This document shows, one piece after another, positions 12,458-23,581 of a DNA stretch of 64,000 bases; the first letter of the stretch is position 1, and every line of letters begins with the position of its first letter. A program made the translations under genes and the position numbers. The DNA is from Ganoderma boninense (Eukaryota; Basidiomycota; Agaricomycetes; Polyporales; Polyporaceae): assembly GCA_002900995.3 (NCBI GenBank), contig CM035314.1:2140115-2204114 (forward strand). The letters run 5' to 3'. A model generated the notes under the pieces. That model saw nothing but the letters and a program-made list of their open reading frames with translations, searched no databases and was not told where the DNA came from.

Positions 12458-13533
12458 ATGGCCGGGCCAGCCAATATCGCCATCGAACGAGTTGCAAATC
12501 CGACCGGTACGATCCTCCCTCCCTCGTCTTTCCCTCCTCTGTTGGAACCTCAAAAACAACACAGATCATCTGGCGGAGGAATCGATCGAGGTTTTCTCTG
12601 GCCTCATGGGGAAGGTACGTCTCCGCACTGTCTATGACCACGTTGAGACGAGGATTGACTGGGAGAACAATGGACTTGGATCCAGATCAGTGCTCACTCG
12701 CCCTCACCGGTGGAGACATATCCCTCCTTCCAGACTTTGGAGGGGTAATGGTCCGCTCTCTCATGCTGACCCCTGGAGTATCCCATGTGTACACGGCTAG
12801 GGACGAGACTGGCACTCTCGTAGGCTTCACGGTCTTCGCCGTCCCAGGGCAGTTGATGTGTTCCACGTAAGTTATACACCTCTTAACCCCGCTATTATGT
12901 ACCACGTCGAGTAAACCTATGGGGGCCAGGGATGCCCAAAGGGAGAAATGGACGTATGGCAGAGTTTATGAAATAAACTATCGCCCGAAGGGAGGGACAT
13001 ACTTCACGGAGACAGTGAGTCCCAATCATTTCTCAACACGAGCACATCTCTCATGCATGCCAACAGATGGGAAAGGATGTGCCCAAGGCAAACGACGAAG
13101 CGTTCAGTATAGAGGCTGCCGAACGAAATGCATATTGGTGCAACCTCGCGATGGTGCGGGCAGACCACCAGGGTCAGGGTATCGCGAAAGCTATGTTTGA
13201 ACTCGCGTTCACAGAGGTAAGTGACCCTGGCGTCGTTTCCTCTCGACGTGGAAGTTCGTGGCGCCGCTCATACGTACAACCCGGATCCAGGCAGCGAAGA
13301 CTGGCGCAACCGTGGCGCTGACTACGACCAACATACGTAACGTAAGAGCCGCTCGTTATACTTGTAAGTTCTCGGGAATTTCTGACAGGATGATCGTGGT
13401 GCGGATGGCAACGGTCGAACAGGTTCCCATCTACGAGAAGATAGGACTGAAACTCTGTGGAGAGAAGAAGTTCCTCTCCCCATGGGTCGAGTGGTCTCTC
13501 TGGTTCTTCGCGAGGGAGACGAAATACTACTAA
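12458..13533 (+). CDS. GNAT-family N-acetyltransferase, copy A
   Basis: Seven exons (12458-12506, 12565-12618, 12686-12866, 12930-13014, 13067-13216, 13291-13341, 13423-13533) give 226 residues. The acetyl-CoA binding motif A is visible as VRADHQGQGIAKAMFELA (pattern Q/R-x-x-G-x-G/A), followed by the VPIYEKIGLKL segment typical of the GNAT C-terminus. The N-terminal half holds GGVMVRSLMLTPGVSHVYTA and GFTVFAVPGQL, the usual beta strands before motif A. Mushrooms carry many such small GNATs; the substrate is unknown. The exon 2 donor was set at 12619 because it keeps the frame and matches copy B; the nearer donor at 12615 would break the frame. No signal peptide, so it is probably cytosolic. 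Copy B is at 28836-29883. Confidence 0.85.
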
Positions 13534-13976
13534 ATACGAGTTCTCGCATCAACATAGAGCCATATGGAGATCACCGCCGACTTTGTGAATATGGGGATTC
13601 AGCCCAGAGAGTATTGTGATTGCGAAACTGATTTGAACGCAAGCCATTCTCCAGCTTCAGTACAATATCACGGAAACCATCGTCGTAGCTACATATTCAT
13701 ACCCTGCGCCTTCCAGTTGTCGAAGTATCAGACCTTTCACCATAGGTTTATCAGCTGGACTGTCGAAGTGCGCCGCGGCGATGTGGTTACCTTTTGGGCC
13801 CGAACGGCCCGAGTCACCCGAGTCCCTGGCAAGCTCAGCATTCTCCCACGACTGCAGGCGCCCGGATCCTTTGAATCACGAACGTTCGTTCTTCGACAAC
13901 AACTCCGTCCACCTGTCCTCTCATAGTCCTTCCACCCCTCTCACCTCGCTCTGCATCGCTGTTTCTGTTTATTACG
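13534..13976. other. Intergenic, promoter region of APH copy 1
   Basis: This lies between GNAT copy A and the first APH kinase. An open frame at 13781-13976 runs into the APH start region, but nothing in it resembles the family; I read it as leader. Confidence 0.4.
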
Positions 13977-14905
13977 ATGGTAAGTGAGCCTGTTGTTGAC
14001 ATATTCATATGCTCGGTGTACCGTGCCAGTGTGAACGTTGCCCGTAGGAAGACAGCCTCTTGATCAGCCCGAAGACGTTACGCTCACCGACCAGTGCAGA
14101 TGAACTTTTCACGCTAGAGTGCCTGCAATCTACTGGAGACAAGACTACCTCCAGGTTTGCGCCCGGGATTCTCGTGAAGTTTCACTGGCACATGGAAGCT
14201 GAGGTCCGCGCCCTCCAGTTCGTTTACGAACGGCTGTCCATCAGAACGCCTCGTGTCTTGCACCATGCCCCCTTTCCCCTTGCTGACGCCACCTTCGACA
14301 TTTCGGAGTGGCAGAAGGGGTGCTGGTATCTTCTGATGGACGAGTGTCCTGGAGTCCCTCTCGACAAGGTCATCGGCGACATGACTCCCGCCCAGCTCGA
14401 CCGCATCGCCGACCAACTCGCTGTCGTCCTCAAGGAGATGCGCTCCTGCACGAGCACAACCCTGGGCTCAGTATCCGGCGGACCCTATGACAATCGCTTC
14501 CTACGCTACCCGTGGCAGCCCTCCCGCGCGTTCTTGAGCGTCGCCGAGTACCTCGAGTACTACCGCGAGGTCTTCCGTGAGTTCTGCGGGACCGAGTTCG
14601 TCGAGAAGCTGTTCAGCTGCTTTCCGGACGGGCCCGACGTCCCCGTCTGCCTGACCCACGGCGACCTGCTCCCGCGCAACATCCTCGTCGACGGCTCGAC
14701 GATCACGGCGATCATCGATTGGGAGACGGCGGGATTCTACCCCGAATTTTGGGAATACTGCAGGATGCACGACCCGGGATGGATGACGCTACAGTGGGCG
14801 CATGTGCTCGAGCGGGTGTTTCCCGGCCCTCGCCGGGAGAAGGAGATCCAAGCTGTGTGGGATATTCTCGAATACCTTCACAACAATAATCCGAGCATTT
14901 GTTGA
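13977..14905 (+). CDS. APH-family phosphotransferase, copy 1
   Basis: Two exons fit: an ATG alone at 13977-13979 and 14048-14905, for 286 residues. The kinase-like core is clear: the catalytic loop LTHGDLLPRNILVDG (HGDxxxxN) and the metal-binding IIDWETAGFYPEFWEYC follow each other as in aminoglycoside phosphotransferase (PF01636) proteins. YLLMDECPGVPLDKV is the hinge region. Fungal members phosphorylate unknown small molecules; aminoglycoside resistance should not be inferred. The start is unusual: in both this and copy 2 an ATG is directly followed by a GT-AG intron and the next exon begins GAA-GA. A later in-frame TTG is not a start. Close neighbour of copy 2 in the same orientation, so a tandem duplication. 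Confidence 0.85.
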
Positions 14906-15343
14906 AGTGTTTTTGTGGCGACTATGACAAGTCGATCCGGTTTGTACTATGTGTATTAACGTACTTAAGATTTCAGTATTGAGGAAGCCCGCGCGAGTGT
15001 AATAGACACATTATCTGTTGAAGAACAATAAGAGGAGCTTTGAAAGTTTTCCTTGAGATTTTAATTATCCAGTTCAGCTTGGTGCCAAGCTAGCGCTGTC
15101 AAATCACGAAGGAGGGTGTCGCTGGCCTTTAAGCGGCACCCTGGTGGTACTTGCCTCAGTGAGTAGCTAGCTTGAGAAGGGTGCGGTCCAAGTGCTTCGG
15201 CAAGATCAATTTGTCACTCATCATTGCCCTTGCCCCCAAGGATATTCTCGAAAGTTATCGACGTTCATCGTTCACCGCCTCTTCAGCCGTCCTCCCAAAG
15301 GTCATCCACTGTCTCCTTATCACACTCATCAACCCTATCACCT
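14906..15343. other. Intergenic between APH copies 1 and 2
   Basis: Promoter-sized gap in a tandem gene pair. It is AT-richer near 14990-15070. No coding-like exon was seen. Confidence 0.45.
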
Positions 15344-16269
15344 ATGGTGAGCTTATTGGCTTTCTTGCTAGCTAGCTTGCTCAATGTACATGTGAGTCGC
15401 CACAGGCCGACGATATTCGAGTATTCTTCAACTCTGAGCTTTTATCCCCGCCGACCTGTCAGGAAGAGCTCTGGGGCTTAGAGGCTCTGCAAACCGCTGG
15501 CGACAAGAGCACTTGCAGATATGCTCCTGGCGTCCTCGTCAAATACCGCTGGCACATGGAAGCCGAAGTCCGCGCCCTCCAGTTCGTCTACGAAAGGCTC
15601 TCGATCAGGACGCCTCGCGTCCTGTGCCACGCTCCCTTCCCCGGGCCCGACGCCGATTTCAAGGCTTGGGAATGGGAGAAGGGATGCTGGTATCTTCTGA
15701 TGGACGAGTGTCCCGGCGTGCCCCTCGACACCGTCATCGGCTCCATGTCCCCCTCCGAGCTCGACCACATCGCCGACCAGCTCCTCGTCGTCCTCGACGA
15801 GATGCGTGCGTGTACGAGTACGACCCTCGGAGCCGTCACGGGCGGGCCCTATGACAACCGCTACATGCCATTTCCGTGGCAGCCGCCACATGCGTTCGCG
15901 AGCGTCGCCGAGTACCTCGACTACTACCGCGCCCTGTTCCTCCACATCTGCGGGCCCAAGTACGTCGAGAAGCTCTTCAGCTGCTTCCCGGACGGGCCGG
16001 ACGTCCCCGTGCACCTCACGCACGGGGACCTGCTCCCGAAGAACATCCTCGTCGACGGCTCGACGGTCACGGCGATCATCGACTGGGAGACGGCGGGGTT
16101 CTACCCTGAGTTCTGGGAGTACTGCAGGATGCACGACCCGGAGTTCCAGACGCCAGAGTGGGACCACGTCCTCGCGCGACTGTTCCCGGGCCCGAAGCGA
16201 GAGGCTGAGATCCAGGCGGTGTTGAATATCGTTGTGTACCTCCATATTAACGACCCTCTCCACGGATGA
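15344..16269 (+). CDS. APH-family phosphotransferase, copy 2
   Basis: An ATG-only exon (15344-15346) and a long exon (15463-16269) give 269 residues. The catalytic HGDLLPKNILVDG and the metal-binding IIDWETAGFYPEFWEYC are intact, as is the hinge YLLMDECPGVPLDTV. Most of the protein is nearly the same as copy 1, but copy 2 is shorter at the N-terminus, starting MEELWGLEALQTAGD. An internal ATG at 15556 would skip the first 31 residues of exon 2, which are conserved in all copies, so the spliced start is preferred. Cytosolic, no signal peptide. Substrate unknown. It has a higher G+C third position than copy 1. Confidence 0.85.
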
Positions 16270-16853
16270 AGCATGCGTTCGGACCTGTCGCGGGTTGATA
16301 TCGATCTGGCCTGTCCCTGGATACTGTAGTGGCTGTCGGCGTCGATTTGTCGAGGACGTGTGTGGCTCAAATCAAAACAATCGCCGCGAGAGTGGACGTC
16401 GCCGGTAAGACGGACGGCCGTTTGTACGGGTACCGGTGTTCAGCTGCGGCCACGTGAGTCGCGCGGTGCCTCATTCTACGCAGTGATTGGCATGGCCACG
16501 ATTGCCTCTAGTGTTCCACAGACCGATCTCTCTCAGGAAGGTCGTCGTCTGCCATCCTGGCAGCGGAGTTGGGGCTCATACGACCCCCATACCTGTGTGT
16601 ACGTTCAGATGGATGCCCTACAATGTCCGACCCGCTTTCTCCCTCCCATGTCTCGGAAGCAACTTGATCGAACTGGTCAAATGGGTCGCAACGGGATCCG
16701 ACAGACCGCACACAAACACGATACAAATATTGGCACACCACCATCGAACAGGACGGGAGAATGTTCACGAAATTCCCTGCAGAGAATGATGTGGTCAGCA
16801 CAAGACGTGTGTGGCGCCGTACACACCACCTACATCCACAGATGCTGCGAGCC
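16270..16853. other. Intergenic, convergent 3' ends
   Basis: Between APH copy 2 and the minus-strand unknown gene. No coding-like exon or RNA gene was recognised. Confidence 0.5.
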
Positions 16854-17375
16854 TTATGCCGTGCCCCCAGACTCTGCTAGACGCTTCTTCAGTGGAATCT
16901 CCTCATCTAGAAAGTCGAACATGGTCTGCTGAAGCAGACCTGCGACGACCATCGCCTCGAGCAGGTCGCGCATCCAGACGCGGCAGCCGTTGACCCAGGA
17001 ACGCCGGCTATAGCTGACGCGGCCCGCGAGCAGCAAGATCTCCTCCCGCTGGGCACGGGAGTAGCGGCCGAGAGTATAAAACGTGTCGTGTTCCCGAGAA
17101 GCCTGAGATTCCAACCTAGTCTGCGGGGTGTAGAAGGCGTATGCACCCGGCCCACCAGTGAGGTGGAGGACCTGCGTGCAGAGCGCTTCATGGTCGGTGC
17201 CCTCTCCGACGACACCATTTGTCCAGGAGAGGCAGACGTGGCGGTCGTCGTTGGGGCCGGCACGCTTCTGGCCCACCGCTTCTAGCCGGAGTTCTTTCTC
17301 GCTGTCGTCATCAGGGAACTTGTCACCGTAGGGGTTGAGGATGCGGCGGCGGAGCTCGTCTGCGGTAACTGGCAT
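16854..17375 (-). CDS. Small conserved-looking protein, unknown
   Basis: A single exon gives 173 residues from MPVTADELRRRILNPYGDKF to a TAA at 16854. An upstream open stretch to 17501 is interrupted by what reads as a leader intron (GTGAGA to CCCCAG, about 17390-17445), so the ATG at 17375 is preferred. The protein is soluble and charged, with RHVCL-like DDRHVCLSWTNG, AYAFYTPQTR, YTLGRYSRAQREEILLLA and a C-terminal NGCRVWMRDLLEAM. The NGCR-W pattern with a preceding short beta region recalls DUF7770 proteins of fungi, but I hold this only weakly. It is divergent from STE24 with about 400 bases between starts. Confidence 0.6.
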   Translation of the reverse strand: MPVTADELRRRILNPYGDKFPDDDSEKELRLEAVGQKRAGPNDDRHVCLSWTNGVVGEGTDHEALCTQVLHLTGGPGAYAFYTPQTRLESQASREHDTFYTLGRYSRAQREEILLLAGRVSYSRRSWVNGCRVWMRDLLEAMVVAGLLQQTMFDFLDEEIPLKKRLAESGGTA

Positions 17376-17779
17376 TTCTTCGGAACGGAACCTGGGGACG
17401 AAATGTTTGTTAGAGTGTGGATCGTATCTATACAAATTCTCACCTATCGCGATACAAGAGCTTAGTGTGAAAGGCCTGCTAAAGACCTTGAGGCTCTGCA
17501 ATCGTGCAGAAACGACTCGGAGTCCAAGCCGAACCCGACTGCTCTGCGTGTGGACAATTGCAACTTCCGTGCTTACGTCAGCAGGTTCCTCGAGGCGGGC
17601 CGGTGGACACCCGCGTCAACATGTGCCAGCAGTGTCACTGGCCTTCGCTGGCGCCGCGGATGTACGTGTCGAAAAGCGCTTTCGTATCATCCACGTCGTT
17701 CCTTTCTCTCTACTCTCGCTTGGTCTACCTCTGCATGCGTTGATTCTACCGCGCGGCTGGCTAATCGTCTTCTACCACC
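17376..17779. promoter_or_regulatory. Divergent promoter region, unknown gene and STE24
   Basis: The two starts at 17375 (minus) and 17780 (plus) are about 400 bases apart. A probable leader intron of the minus-strand gene lies at about 17390-17445. A pyrimidine-rich stretch at 17690-17725 precedes the STE24 start. No TATA box was seen. Confidence 0.4.
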
Positions 17780-20286
17780 ATGGACTTCTTGAACGCGGGG
17801 CTCGACCTCGTCCAATCCCGCCTCGCCTGGGTCGCCACCGATCCCTTCGACTGGAAGCTCTATCTCCAGCTCTCTTCCTGGGGCGTCTGCCTCTTCGAGT
17901 CTTACCTCCTGTGCGCAATCTCTCGCCTGATATCTTCTTTCCGTTTCTCCTTCTGCCTCTCCGTGTGCTGCGCGGACGTGGAGGGACGAGGCTATTAACG
18001 GACGCATCTTCCCTAAGGCTTCGTCAATTCCCACTCTACTCCAAGACTGAGGCCCCCGCGGCGCTCAAGGAGCACTTCAAGGGGGATGTCTTCAGCAAGA
18101 GCCAGACGTATGGCAAGGACAAGGCCAAGTTCTCTCTGATTTCCGGCCTCCTCAAGCAGGTCGTCGACTCCGTCCTGATGCAGTTCGGGCTTGTCGCCTT
18201 CTCGTGGAAGGTCGGAGGGTGGATCGTTGGCAAGCTGGGCTATGGCCCGGAGTATGAGGTGAGCAAATCCCGTCGTTCGCTTTTTGTGCGAGGTTTGGGG
18301 ATGCGGCATGCGTACACGGTGCTGGGAGCGCACGGAGGGCCTTCATCGTGGGCCTTTAAATGGTCTTGAAGAAGGCGCTGCAATGGTTTTTTTGTCGATC
18401 GAATGCCCCATCCACGAAGGATCTGTCGGGAGGGCGCGCATATAGCGGGGCTCTGCGTACGCCTCTTCGAGCGCGCAGTTTCACTAAGCGCAGGAGGAGC
18501 CTCCACTCTCAACGGCTGCTCTTCAATGCTCTAGTGGTGACTTTCCGCGCAAGCTGACACACGGCGCGCGCATGCCCATGGCTTCATACGTTTTGTACAT
18601 GGTCCTCGCCGTGTGAGCTTTTGTTCAGAGCGAGAAGATTTGCAGTTGTAATTGCGAAGGTGCGATATGCAAACGGCAGAGCTGTGGCTGGTTACGTTTG
18701 GTCGCATTGTGTCTGAAGTGAGCTACCATGACACGGTGCGCGAGCTGCTCGAGAGCCACTGTTTTGCTTCAACATGCAGTGGTATCGGAAATCCACACGG
18801 CAAACGCGTCGTTTTCAGCCCTCACCTCGCGCATATATGCACCCGCCACCACGCATACACTCGCACCCGAATGCTTACCCTTGCCCGTGCATTCACAGAT
18901 CACGCAATCGATCGCGTTCGCCTTCACTCTGTTCTTTATCTCTTCGCTGCCGTCACTGCCGCTCTCCGTGTACCAGACGTTTGTCCTCGAGGAGAAGCAC
19001 GGCTTCAACAAGACCACGCCCCGCCTCTTCGTCACGGACCTCCTCAAGTCCTGGGCTGTCGGCTTCGTCATCGGCGCCCCCTTCCTCTCGGCTTTCCTCG
19101 CGATCTTCAAGTGGGCCGGCGACCGCTTCGTCCCCTGGCTGATGGCGTTCCTGTGCGTCCTTCTCACTGCCCTCTCTCTCAGGTCTGGAGCGCATATACT
19201 CACTGTGTGGGCGCAGGCTGATGTTCCAGATGTCGATGGTGGTCTTGTACCCGACTGTCATCCAGCCGCTGTTCAACAAGCTCTCCCCTTTAGCAGGCGG
19301 CGACCTCCGTACGCGCATCGAGGCGCTCGCGTCCAAGCTCAAGTTCCCGCTCAAGCACCTGTACGAGATCGACGGCTCGAAGCGCTCGTCGCACTCGAAT
19401 GCATACTTCTTCGGTCTTCCATGGGTGCGTCGCGCTCCGCTCTGCGCGGCGGAGGTCGGGCCTGTGGTGCTGACACGGTTCGATCGTAGAGCAAGCACAT
19501 CGTCATCTTCGACACGCTGATCAAGCAGAGCAAGCCCGAGGAGGTCGAGGCTGTCCTCGGTGCGCATCCTCCGCTTTGTTTCTATCTTTTCGGAGGAAGA
19601 CTGACTCGACGGACGCGCAGCGCACGAGCTGGGCCACTGGTACTACATGCACCCGACGAAGCTCCTCTCCGTCTCGCAGCTGCACATCTTCACCATCCTC
19701 GCGCTCTTCCCCGCGTTCCTCGCCGCGCCGCCGCTCCTGCGCGCGTTCGACTTCCCCGCCGCCGTCGCCGCCAAGCCCCCCACCATCGTCGCGTTCCTCC
19801 TCTACCAGGTGCGTCCTCCCCCTGCCCTCCCACCCTCATCGTCCGTGCAAGGTTGACGGTAAGTCGCGTTGCGGGCAGATGCTGCTGACGCCGATGGAGG
19901 CGGTGGTCGGGATCGCGATGAACGCGGTGAGCCGGCGGTTCGAGTACGAGGCGGACCGGTTCGCGTGCGAGCTCGAGACGCAGCTCGGCGAGCCCGCGAT
20001 GGCGGACATGGGCGAGCGCCTCGGGCGCGCGCTCATCGCGCTCCACGTCGAGAACCTCTCGACTGTCTGGGTGGACTGGCTGTGAGTGGTCTCCTGTTCT
20101 TGTCTGGCTGTGGGCCAGTGGACGAATGCTGATGGACGGACGCCTGGGGCTTGGGGCTTGGGGGACTGCAGGTACTCGGCGTACCACCACTCGCACCCGA
20201 CGCTGACGGAGCGGCTGCGCGCGTTGGAGGGGTACAAGAGCGCGGCGGCGAAGAAGAGGGGCGCTGCGGAGAAAAAGGAGCTGTGA
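17780..20286 (+). CDS. STE24: CAAX prenyl protease STE24 (zinc metalloprotease M48)
   Basis: Eight exons (17780-17910, 18018-18258, 18899-19152, 19217-19424, 19490-19559, 19621-19808, 19879-20081, 20172-20286) give 469 residues. The zinc site is AHELGHW (His303, Glu304, His307), and the third ligand lies in NAVSRRFEYEADRFA (Glu386 by comparison with ZMPSTE24). YQTFVLEEKHGFNKTT and YEIDGSKRSSHSNAYFFG are STE24 signature blocks. Several membrane segments are present. The enzyme cuts the last three residues from prenylated CAAX proteins, including fungal a-factor type pheromones, in the ER membrane. The C-terminus KKEL fits a KKXX retrieval signal. Intron 2 is about 640 bases, ten times the local norm. 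Confidence 0.93.
18259..18898 (+). other. Unusually long STE24 intron 2
   Basis: The protein runs without a gap from GYGPEYE to ITQSIAFAF, so the 640 bases between are intron, with GTGAGC at the start and CACAG at the end. Open frames inside lack any STE24 residue. I found no convincing snoRNA boxes or tRNA shape. Confidence 0.75.
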
Positions 20287-21110
20287 GCGCTCTGGGTCTT
20301 GATTGCGTTGAGTACGAGTGCCGGAGGGTTGGACGTTGGAGCCGAGTCGATGGGTGGGAAGCTGGGAAGACTCGATGAACCACTCTGTACGTACGTTACT
20401 GCGGGGATATTTATTTCGCTGTCCGTACGTCTTTGCAGGCGGTACTGGATGCGAGGGGGTGTGGAGCGGGATTACTCGCCATCTCATGCGACGCAAAAAC
20501 CAGCAAGTTTGGGAGAAAAGGACGAGACAGTTCCAAGACAGTTGAGCCTACGTATATTTTTCAGATTAGACGACCATCAGGCTCTGTCGTTCCCCTGTGA
20601 GTCTGGACTGTGTGCCCGAGGAAAGTTTTAGGCACGTTGCTGAAGACTTTCCTCCCCTGTGATTTTTTAAGTTCAAAGAAGTTCTCATCATTTCCAGAGG
20701 ATTTCCTCGCTGGGGCAAAGTTGATCTCTTCGCAGTGTTGGGACTGAATTCGAAGTTGCCAGTCACATCCTGTTAAAGTTTGTACGAACTCGCTGCGCAG
20801 AGTTTTCTCGGATTTTCGAGTCAAATCAAGATCCGCTTTGACTCCGCTGGCGCACAGCCGTCCAACGGAACTCGTCTTCAACCCATCTCTGTTAGTCGCA
20901 TTCTACTGTACGTCAGGTCTGTCCTCTACCTCTACCATTGGAGTTATTTCCTGCCTCATTTCCCGCGCGAGTGAGGAACTGATTGATTAATCACTTAGAA
21001 CTTCCCGTTGAGAACGCCAAGCTTTCCTGTCGCTGTCGTCTTCAGCCTGCCTGCAGCCAGAAAGCAATCTGCTACGCCTTCGGATGCCGCATGAGCAACG
21101 AGGCACAGTA
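20287..21110. other. Intergenic; 5' flank of F-box gene 1
   Basis: From about 20815 onwards the sequence matches, with many changes, the flank before F-box gene 2 (about 23280-23580), for example around TTTGACTCCGCTGGCG and the segment ending CTTAGAACT. It therefore belongs to the duplicated unit. No gene was seen. Confidence 0.55.
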
Positions 21111-22858
21111 ATGGACGTAGATAACTCAGTGAGTGCTTTGAACAGCATTCTTCGAGGCGTCGATCTCATGTCGTGAACATGGCGCCTGGCAGCCTCCTGT
21201 GCATCGACTGCCTCCCGAGGTGCTGGAACAGATTTTCAGCAGCTTGCAGACATTTGTGGGATGGACTTGGAGCATTATTACCCAGTATTCTGTCTATGGG
21301 AGAACGACTTGGATCCGCGTCACCTCGGTGTGTCGCCATTGGCACCTCGTCGCAGTACAATCTCCTCAGCTTTGGGCGCTGGTTTCGCTCGACATCGTGG
21401 GGGCATCCTTCCTTCCTGCCTACTTGGGCCGCTCTCGGACGCTGCCTCTCTCTGTGACTATCAGGCGTGGCGGGCCCGTCCTCAGTTCGCTCCTCCATCA
21501 CGCAAGCAGGATACGCCGGCTCGAGATTCAAGGGTTGGCAGGAGTTCTTCCTCGGCTCATCGGAACACTTGAGTTCCTGGAGGAAGCCAGCCTGTCGAAC
21601 GCATATGCTATAGAATCTCCGGGTCCCATCGTCTATTTTCGCCGCGATGACTTCCCCCGGCTGCGGAAGTTGTCTCTCAGCCAGGTCAGGGTAGCATGGG
21701 ACGCCTTTTCGCTCCCGTCCCTGCACGAACTCTCGGTCGGATACCCCCCGCAATTTATTTCCGCCACAACTCTGTTGCGCATCATGCGCGATTCGCCGGG
21801 ATTGCGCGTTCTCAGTTTCCTATGGCGGCGTGATGCACCATCTGCCCCAGTCGGAGATTTGCAGGCCACTGATGTCGTGTCTCTGATGCACCTCGAGAAC
21901 GTAGCACTCACTGGGACACTTCAAAATGTCACAGATGTCCTCGACCGAATCATCGGCATCCCCTCTGGCAAATTCACCATCCGCGTGAGATACGACATGG
22001 AGGCGAGCGTGCATGGAGTCCACTCACTCCAGATGTTCCTCCCTCGCCAGCTCGCCTTCCAATCTCTACTCCCTCACTGCACGACTGTCAGCCTTGTCGT
22101 TCCCGTCGAAGTCATCATCACTGCCTTCGATGCGTCCAGGACTAGCCTTTTGGAGATCAAGCTCGTGGAAGAAATCTTCGGTGGGGTGCCCGCGCTCTCG
22201 GAAGAGGCATGGACGTCCTTCCTCGACACATTCTCCCCCTCCCCGCTCTCGCGCTTCTCCATCCGGTACCGCTTTCTGCACAGCATCAGCTCCCAAATGT
22301 GGTCCGCCATGTTCGCCCGCTTTCCCAGCCTCGAAACGGTCGAGGTGAGCTTCTGTGGAGACCAGAAAGGCCGCGGGACGGCGCGCATCCTGGACAACGT
22401 GTTCGCCGCGCTGCGCGAGCCCTGCGCGCTCCAAGTCCGCACGCTGGAGCTGCGTAATCTCGCGCTGAGTCCGTACACCACGGGGGCGCTCTTTGGGATC
22501 CTCGACGACCGCGCGGCCATGGGCGCGCCGATGGAGAGGCTGGATTTCTTTCACTGCTTCTGCGAGGACACGCTGGACACGCGGGATGTGAAGACCCGGC
22601 TGGAGAGCTACGCGGGGTTGGCACTGTCGATTGGGTGAGCCCTAGCGCGCACTATCGCCGCGAGCGTCATTTCGACCATAACGGCTTAGGCTAACGGGGC
22701 TCTCGATGCTCGAATGCTACCAGGTACAGCGTGCGGGGCGTGGCCACGGAATCGGATGAGTTTAGGCGAGTGTCGAGTTGTTAGGGCTGTGCCCATGCTG
22801 CCTTTCTCCTTTCCATGCTCTGGCTAACGTCCTTTGTAGAGTATTTCCGAGTCGGTAG
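21111..22858 (+). CDS. F-box-like protein 1
   Basis: An 18-base first exon (21111-21128, MDVDNS) joins a long exon (21193-22634), a 42-base exon (22724-22765) and a final exon (22840-22858), for 506 residues. The F-box motif is VHRLPPEVLEQIFSSL, followed by TWIRVTSVCRHWHLVAVQSPQLW, the standard mushroom F-box start. The rest forms leucine-rich-like repeats ending in LESYAGLALSIG. F-box proteins link SKP1-cullin ubiquitin ligases to substrates; the target is unknown. The same four-exon plan is seen in copies 2 and 3. The third intron begins GCGAGT, a GC donor; without that splice the frame stops at 22784. Closest to copy 2. Confidence 0.82.
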
Positions 22859-23035
22859 CACGGCTCGTGACATGGATCAACGCGGCTTCGGATGCATTAT
22901 GAAGATATGTACTGTGACATGCATCATAGAGCTGTGGCATTGCGGGACGCCTTCAGCTGACAACTTGTGTCCCCGATTCATGCGGTCGTATGGCGCTGGC
23001 AGGATGCTTGAACCCAAACGCTCTTCAAGCACAGA

Positions 23036-23180
23036 GAAGATGGATCTGCTTCCCTCGTCGCGGACCAGGGAACACTTGTGCGAGAATGTAGTCGCACTGA
23101 GTCCGGCGACGTGAGCTTCGGGTCGTGGATCCTGCAATACTCCTAGAACTCGGGGTAGAACCCGGCAATTACTAGAGGAT
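23036..23180 (-). pseudogene. Relic of an APH kinase C-terminus
   Basis: On the minus strand, about 145 bases match the 3' part of APH copy 3 (25565-25710): the segment coding for PEFWEYCRMHDP is recognisable but carries stop codons and substitutions. It sits downstream of F-box gene 1 exactly where APH copy 3 sits downstream of F-box gene 2. No further upstream APH sequence survives, so this is the end of a lost gene. Confidence 0.7.
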
Positions 23181-23581
23181 ATTGAGGTTGTCCGTATTTC
23201 TTTGCAGCGACCGGTAGAGACAATGGGTACGAGCGGTATATGTATGTTCATTGTTGTTGCCGCACTTCCGTCGGGCATTCAAGTTAGATTAAGCTCCGCC
23301 TTGACTCCGCTGGCGAAGATCGATCGTTATCGAGTACCCGTCTTCGCTTTCGGGAATCGGCATATGTGCACTCTTCATTTCTACTGTACATCAGGTCCGT
23401 CCTATACGTTTGCCGTTATAATTATGCCATGTTTTCCTTTCGTTCCTGACCGAGTGACTGATTTATTAATTCCTTAGAACTCTTCCCCTGAGACTCCCGT
23501 CCGAGAGTCCCCGTCGCTCTCCTACATATTCAGACAGCCACAAAGCAATCCGCCCATCGGATACCGTGACAGCCAGGAATT

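Noticed and set aside
14060..14062. TTG as start of APH copy 1
   Set aside because: An ATG exon at 13977 with clean splice sites is shared with copy 2; non-ATG starts are not needed.
15478..16263. 261-codon open frame on the minus strand
   Set aside because: Antisense to APH copy 2, whose catalytic motifs prove the plus frame; GC-rich third positions open the antisense frame.
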